A stretch of DNA of 64,000 bases from Reticulitermes speratus. Its lineage: Eukaryota; Arthropoda; Insecta; Blattodea; Rhinotermitidae. The notes below the pieces were generated by a model, which saw nothing but the letters and a program-made list of their open reading frames with translations, was not told where the DNA came from and did no database searches. A program made the position numbers and the translations under genes. The DNA is taken from NCBI GenBank assembly GCA_021186555.1, contig JAJKFL010000014.1, forward strand, positions 31,698,033-31,762,032, given 5' to 3'. Position 1 is the stretch's first letter. Each line of letters opens with the position of its first letter. This document shows, in pieces, positions 59,191 to 64,000 of the stretch.

Positions 59191-61000
59191 CCATCTTTAA
59201 AGTTACTGTTAACAGAAGGACATAGGGGTCAGTCATGGGGACCTCCTAACAAAAGCTATGCACTTCCGAAAATAGGGGAAAGTCAAGGAATAAAGATCAC
59301 TCATTATTTGTTTCAGGGGACTTTTACATTCTTACTCCGTGCTGCTAGCTGGCAGTCAGTATGTGTAAAGAAAAAGGTTCTGAGACCAGACATCGCGACA
59401 GAGGTTTTCTTGGTCTTTAGGCAGATACTGAGACGGTTCCCTGTTTACCTTTGTCAAAATTTAACACTTGTTCTGGAGTTAGAAACTTATGTAACACCAA
59501 CAATGCACTATGTTATAGGCCTATTTCATTCGTACTCTCTTTTACGTAGCTCCTACATGTTTCGGCTTTATATCACGCCAACTTCAGGGAGCTGACACCA
59601 AAGTTTCTATAAAACTTACAGCAATAAATTAGGTCACAATAGGCGTACATATGTTGTGATACCAACAGCGCAGAATAATACAGGTTTTGGTTAAAATACC
59701 ATATATAAATGTAATATAATAATGTTGATGAAACTGTAATACAGTTTGTTTTTAAAATGGTTAAAAATTATACATGTTGACGTCGTAATTAAATCTTTGT
59801 GTACAAACATCTGTTCACGGAAACTTGTTCTGGAAGTCCTTCCGCATTCTGCAATTCAACGCTAAATCGAAAGTCTGCGACAAGTTCCTGAAGCCATTAA
59901 TTCTTACGGCCTCAAAACCTGTTTTTCTTTTTTCCTATATCAAATGTGTCATGCTTCTCATATAAATTTTGTATTTCACATTTTCTTCCACCATTTTCCT
60001 ACCTCTTCTTGTACAGTTTTTAACAAAACTTACGACCTGACGTGAATGAATATATATTTTACGTGGACACCCTACTAGTGAGCATTGTTCAAGTTTTGAA
60101 TATCATTCATGCATGAAATTCGCGTAGCAAGCTGTCGTAATGGTCCGATGGTATTGTTTCTGTTTCTGTCTGTCAGACTCCCGAAGTGTTATGAGCTTAT
60201 GTGACTTGAAGAATTTCAGCCCCGATGCTCGGACTCCTCTTACTTAAATTGTATGATACATGGATAAGCTTTCAGAGTATCGGTTTTTGGTTCGTGATGA
60301 AGACAATGCTTACGCCTTTGCACGTAGCATCTTTCGTATTTGTTTTGTTGGTTTCTAACACTGATGAATTCCAAAAAACTTAAAATTCAATATCCATGCT
60401 ATCTGTTGAGAATATGTCTTCATATAGTCTTCGGGTTTTGTGAAATAGATGCGTTTCTTGGAAGATGTTAGATACATGGTAATATATTCAACAGTTTAAT
60501 TCTCATAAAACTGAACACTTTACACACTACTGTTACTTTTTCATCCACGTATGTGCTGCGACACACTGTGCCATCATTACGGCTTTTGTGCATTCTACTT
60601 CAAGAAAAATACAAAATTGTCGTAACATCGTTTAAGTACTTCGTAAAGTATCCGTTAAAATTCTATTACTTTAATTCTAAAATATTTGCAAGTTTTGTTA
60701 GTCTTTAAAATTTGGAATTTAAAGGACATGTTTACATTTCATCATATTATCCTTTGAAATTGTACCATTGTTTCCATATATTGAAACACGCCCCTCTATC
60801 ACTGTATTTGCATGCCTTACATGCTTGTACCATTATAAAAAATGTTTCTACGTGTAAGGTTGTTTTTGAAATTGATCATTCAGTGAAAATTATCTCCGCT
60901 GTAATTTAAAAGCATAATTAGAAAGGCGGTGACCTTGAATAATTGAATCTAGGCCACGAGGCTGCGTGGAAATACTATAGTGGAAGGTAAAACATATGTT
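59191..61000. other. Intergenic, no gene recognised
   Basis: The 153-codon frame at 59134-59595 starts inside the SINE-B copy and has no domain. At 59550-59590 the minus strand has CCTGAAGTTGGCG...GCCGAAACATGTAGG, another ribozyme-like motif. Confidence 0.4.
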
Positions 61001-61249
61001 CCGATGCCCGTGGCCGTGCAGTCTATAACATAGGTTTGCGGCCGCTCGATTACCACGATTGTGGGTTCGAATCCATCTGAGGGCATGGATGTTCTTCTCT
61101 TGTGTTTGCTGTTTGCTCTACAGGTAGCAGTCTCTGCGACGTTGTAATCATTCGTTCAGACGAGTCCTACCAGTTGTGTCTGTCTAGTTTTGTGTGATTC
61201 AGGAACCTCAACAATGAGGCGGCCTAGGTCCGAGCAGGCCTGTTGTGCC
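61001..61249 (+). mobile_element. SINE-A copy, diverged
   Basis: CCGATGCCCGTGGCCGTGCA, B box GTGGGTTCGAATCC, GGGCATGGATGTTCTTCTC, CAGACGAGTCCTACCAGTTG, CCTCAACAATGAGGCGGCC and the end GCAGGCCTGTTGTGCC. Confidence 0.85.
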
Positions 61250-61317
61250 TAAGGGAAAAAATATAACATGTATTATAGTGCATATAACTAGCTATAAAAA
61301 CAACTGTGAGCGGGTTG

Positions 61318-61480
61318 TTGTAGCGTAATTCCTTAGAATTCTGTTCAGTGCTTGCTCGGTTTGAATCCCCATTGAGAAGTTTCGTGGTTTCCCCTCAGTC
61401 TCTACAAGAAAATATCGGGATAATACCCCGACTGGGCCACGGCTGTTTTTTTCTGGATTCCTTTGAGTTAACTACTTATG
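61318..61480 (+). mobile_element. SINE-E copy (degenerate)
   Basis: B-box-like GCTCGGTTTGAATCCCC, then GGTTTCCCCTCAGTCTCTAC, ATCGGGATAATACCCCGACT and GGGCCACGGCTG. It aligns with 38135-38300. Confidence 0.6.
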
Positions 61481-61967
61481 AATTATCCTACCATCGATCC
61501 TATATAGTCTCAGATACTGAAAGTGTCTTTAAGTCATGAGAAATGAACAACTGTACATTATAGAAAGTATACGAACGGTGCTGTCATACGGGATGTGACG
61601 CGTGTGGTTTAGCAGACAGACGCCAGGAACCTGGCAGCAGCTTCATCAGAATCTGTGTTGCCTACTATATACCCGGCATTAAATTCCAGAACACCGTATA
61701 TCTAGTTCACATTTATTTTGAAAACATGAAATGCTAAGATTCTACAGTCTATATTTTGAGCCGCAGATCAAAAAATGAAAATATTTCTCGTGATCTCAGA
61801 GTATATCCTTTCTATATGATTCCATTATAAGTGGCCCTATTTTTGTAAGTTTACGAATTTTATTAAAGATTTAATACAGTTATTCTATTAAGAATTAATC
61901 GGCCGTATTATTAAAGATATTGCGGTATTCATACTGTCTTTTTACTGCGACATCCGAGACAAAAACT

Positions 61968-62248
61968 TTTTTTTGTGAAGGGCCTCTCAGCAGATGCTAC
62001 GGACGCACCGCAGCCTTGAGGCTTATTCTGCAACCCTGTGATGAAGGTTAATAGTGTTTTTTCGTTTTTCTTTGTAATGGAGCACCAGTGGAATGAAATT
62101 GACAGGGGAAAACCGAAGTACTCGGGGAAAAACCTGTCCCAGTACCACTTTGTCCACCACAAATCCCACATGGACTGACCCAGGATCGAACCCGGGCCCC
62201 CGCGGTGAGAGGCCGGCGACTAACCGCCTGAGCCATGGCACGGCCAAA
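61968..62248 (-). mobile_element. SINE-B copy, full length
   Basis: The minus strand reads GGCCGTGCCATGGCTCAGGC then GGTTAGTCGCC (A box TGGCTCAGGCGG), the B box CCCGGGTTCGATCCTGG, GTCAGTCCATGTGGGATTTG, GTGGACAAAGTGGTACTGGG and TTTTCCCCTGTCAATTTC, and ends AGGCCCTTCAC. It is the reference copy for this family in the window. Confidence 0.92.
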
Positions 62249-63907
62249 ACAGTATCTTGGTACCTGTAAACAGAATGCTTCAACTAGTTACGGAATGTTA
62301 GTCATTTAAGTCAGTACATTAAAGTTCATTTCGTAGAATACAGTTACTAAACTTGTTACCTATATTGCTGAAACTGATATATTTTTACTCTGAATTTGCC
62401 GGTATCATTCATTCCGAAGTAATTCCACTGCCAAGTCCACTGTGCTTGATTTAAGTGGTTGTAACTGTCGTATAGCCGTCCTACATACAGTTTTATGCAC
62501 CTCTTTGTCAAAGTAACAAAGGAAATTACCTGTCATACATTACAGAACTGTACAATTTCCTCGTTTGTATGGGAAGTAAGCCGTCAGACACCATGACGAT
62601 GGCAGACGGAAAATAGCAACAGACGTGATACATAATTATGTGTCCAGTAAGACACAAACTCTCGGACTTTAGATCCATAACGTACCGAGGTACATGCTTT
62701 TAGAATTCAAAGTAAATTCTACATGTACGGAAGTGGTTTCCACTGCGGATGTCTCTGATTCAGACGAAGTTACTGAAGAAATGTTGTGTTTATTCTGAAA
62801 TTGTTGAAGGGTTTATAAAATCCCTATAGAAATAAGTGAATTAAACATGTTTTTAACGTTAAAGCTTTCGCTGTAGTGTGTGTGTGACGCCGTGTAGTTT
62901 GGATAATCGGTACCAATATTTAAGAGGAACATGCTTTCTCAATCTTCAGGTTAGAAGCTACATAACATCAAGTGTGATACAGCAGGTTCCAGACTTTTAA
63001 GTACTTGTACAATGCTTCGCATCACATAAGACATATTTGCTGTTGGTATGACCTGCGCCACATAACTTTGTCATATATTTGCATACACATTTTACTATGC
63101 TAATGAACAGGGATAGCGCCATTACTAACTGGAAACAGATTGGATTCAATTTTTTGCAGAGGCGCAATTCTTCTGTTTGATACTGCACCTAGACCCACCC
63201 TCCTGACGGCTGTTTACTTCCGGTAAGACTGCGTGGAGCTGTGTCTCCATAACATCGCGCAAAGTGGCTAATGCGCTCATGCTTCTCAGTTAGGGAAATG
63301 CCCGATTATAGTAACAACAGGGAAATTGGCTGTCGTGTCTGAGGATTTTCGTGAAGATTCAAGTCTTCTGATATGTTACGCTGTGTCTCTGAGGGTATTG
63401 GTTCCCGGCGTTTCGGAGGCTTCTAGCTGTTACTTCCCAGAGGACCTGAATTCTCATCTACACCGCTGCATGTACCGCACGTCTTGCATCTGAATTTATG
63501 TTTTCATATTTTAAGCGTTTGTTTTTTAAATAATGGTTGTGTTTTGAGATTTTTCACCGTGCATTGTTCCTTGTTTCTTCCGCCCCATTACTTTAGCCTC
63601 CACCTGAACCAGTATGGTCGCCCTGAAGATGAAGCCGGTACTTTCCTCCTTCTGAACAAACAAAGCACACGACATGGCGAAAAATCCCAGAAGACGACTA
63701 TCATTTGAAACATCAAAATTATTTGGTTATTTCTCTCTTGATTTCTGTGTTTCTACCTTCTACCCTACCTCTCCATGTAGGGCTACCTATGTTCCTTCAT
63801 TCTTCTCTTCCTTTCTATGGATACCGAAATGTAGGCTGACCATAGATATGTCAGTCATTACTTGCAAAGTACACTGCGATTTCCATTTATGTGTCTTGTC
63901 TTTTCAG
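62249..63907. other. Intergenic; F hairpin traces
   Basis: F left arms occur at about 62885-62960 (TGTGACGCCGTGTAGTTTGG, GAGGAACATGCTTTCTC, ATCTTCAGG) and 63380-63450. A right arm lies at 63615-63660 (CGCCCTGAAGATGAAGCCGG, TACTTTCCTCC). No complete gene. Confidence 0.4.
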
Positions 63908-63951
63908 GTAAGTCCATTCCAGTTAGCAGCATTGTTCGCAGTTGCTGCGGT
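63908..63951 (+). CDS. Candidate signal-peptide micro-exon of a gene running off the right edge
   Basis: A strong acceptor (GTGTCTTGTCTTTTCAG) is followed by 44 bp and a consensus donor GT|GTGAGT. The frame reads VSPFQLAALFAVAAV, a hydrophobic core typical of a secretion signal. Insect cuticular-protein genes often place a few codons in exon 1 and the rest of the signal in exon 2, which would fit. However, CAG|GTAAGT at the acceptor is itself a perfect donor, so the segment could be the start of an intron. No downstream exon is in view. Confidence 0.3.
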
Positions 63952-64000
63952 GTGAGTTAGACTGCCTGCACTTCGTAACATAGCTTCCCGAACATTGCAT

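Noticed and set aside
59134-59595. 153-codon plus-strand frame
   Set aside because: It starts within a SINE-B copy and runs through repeat-like sequence. No domain is seen.
61001-61100. tRNA-like A and B boxes in many places, considered as true tRNA genes
   Set aside because: All heads are followed by SINE bodies, lack a full cloverleaf with acceptor-stem closure, and several have target-site duplications, so they are SINEs.

Overview
This window looks like nuclear DNA of an arthropod, probably an insect. A cockroach or termite (Blattodea) is my best guess, made by resemblance of the repeats and not proven. It is AT-rich. Its one believable host gene is split by kilobase-scale GT-AG introns, and nearly everything else recognisable is interspersed repeat: tRNA-derived SINEs with A and B boxes, non-LTR retrotransposons, mariner and other DNA-transposon debris, and microsatellites. 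I see no operons, rRNA, CRISPR arrays or prokaryotic features.

Left part (about 0.98-10.92 kb). A minus-strand gene of unrecognised family is read from three exons: a signal-peptide exon (10677-10757), exon 2 (3519-3741) and exon 3 (985-1209). Splice sites and phases fit, and the product is secreted, tryptophan-rich and multiply N-glycosylated. The gene continues past the left edge. Its introns (about 6.9 and 2.3 kb) are filled with SINEs and a repeat here called G.

Middle (about 11-35 kb). This part holds SINEs; a dead RTE-like LINE reverse transcriptase (about 15.8-18.0 kb); an IS630/Tc1-type helix-turn-helix relic (26.65-26.86 kb); a truncated CR1/Jockey-like LINE (27.86-29.0 kb); and the best-preserved element, a 4.9-kb LINE (29490-34417). 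That LINE has an intact ORF1 (zinc knuckle) and an ORF2 (endonuclease, reverse transcriptase, C-terminal zinc knuckle) broken by frameshifts. It sits inside the B box of a SINE-D copy, whose two halves are bracketed by a perfect 14-bp target-site duplication.

Right part (about 35-64 kb). This part has further SINEs, a cluster of LINE 3' tails (41.75-43.02 kb), a hAT-like fragment (43.86-44.06 kb), a 464-bp inverted-repeat element with a 5-bp duplication (45939-46402), repeat G copies, a deleted mariner transposase (51.06-51.66 kb), and a possible signal-peptide micro-exon at the right edge (63908-63951).

Repeat names used here. SINE-A is tRNA-Leu-like. SINE-B has a head with a TGGCTCAGGCGG A box. 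SINE-C has a head with a TGGCGTAGTTGG A box. SINE-D has a head with a TAGCGTAGTCGG A box and a palindromic CTTAATTAAG tail. SINE-E is degenerate. F is a foldback hairpin family, and G is a roughly 0.5/0.9-kb interspersed repeat.
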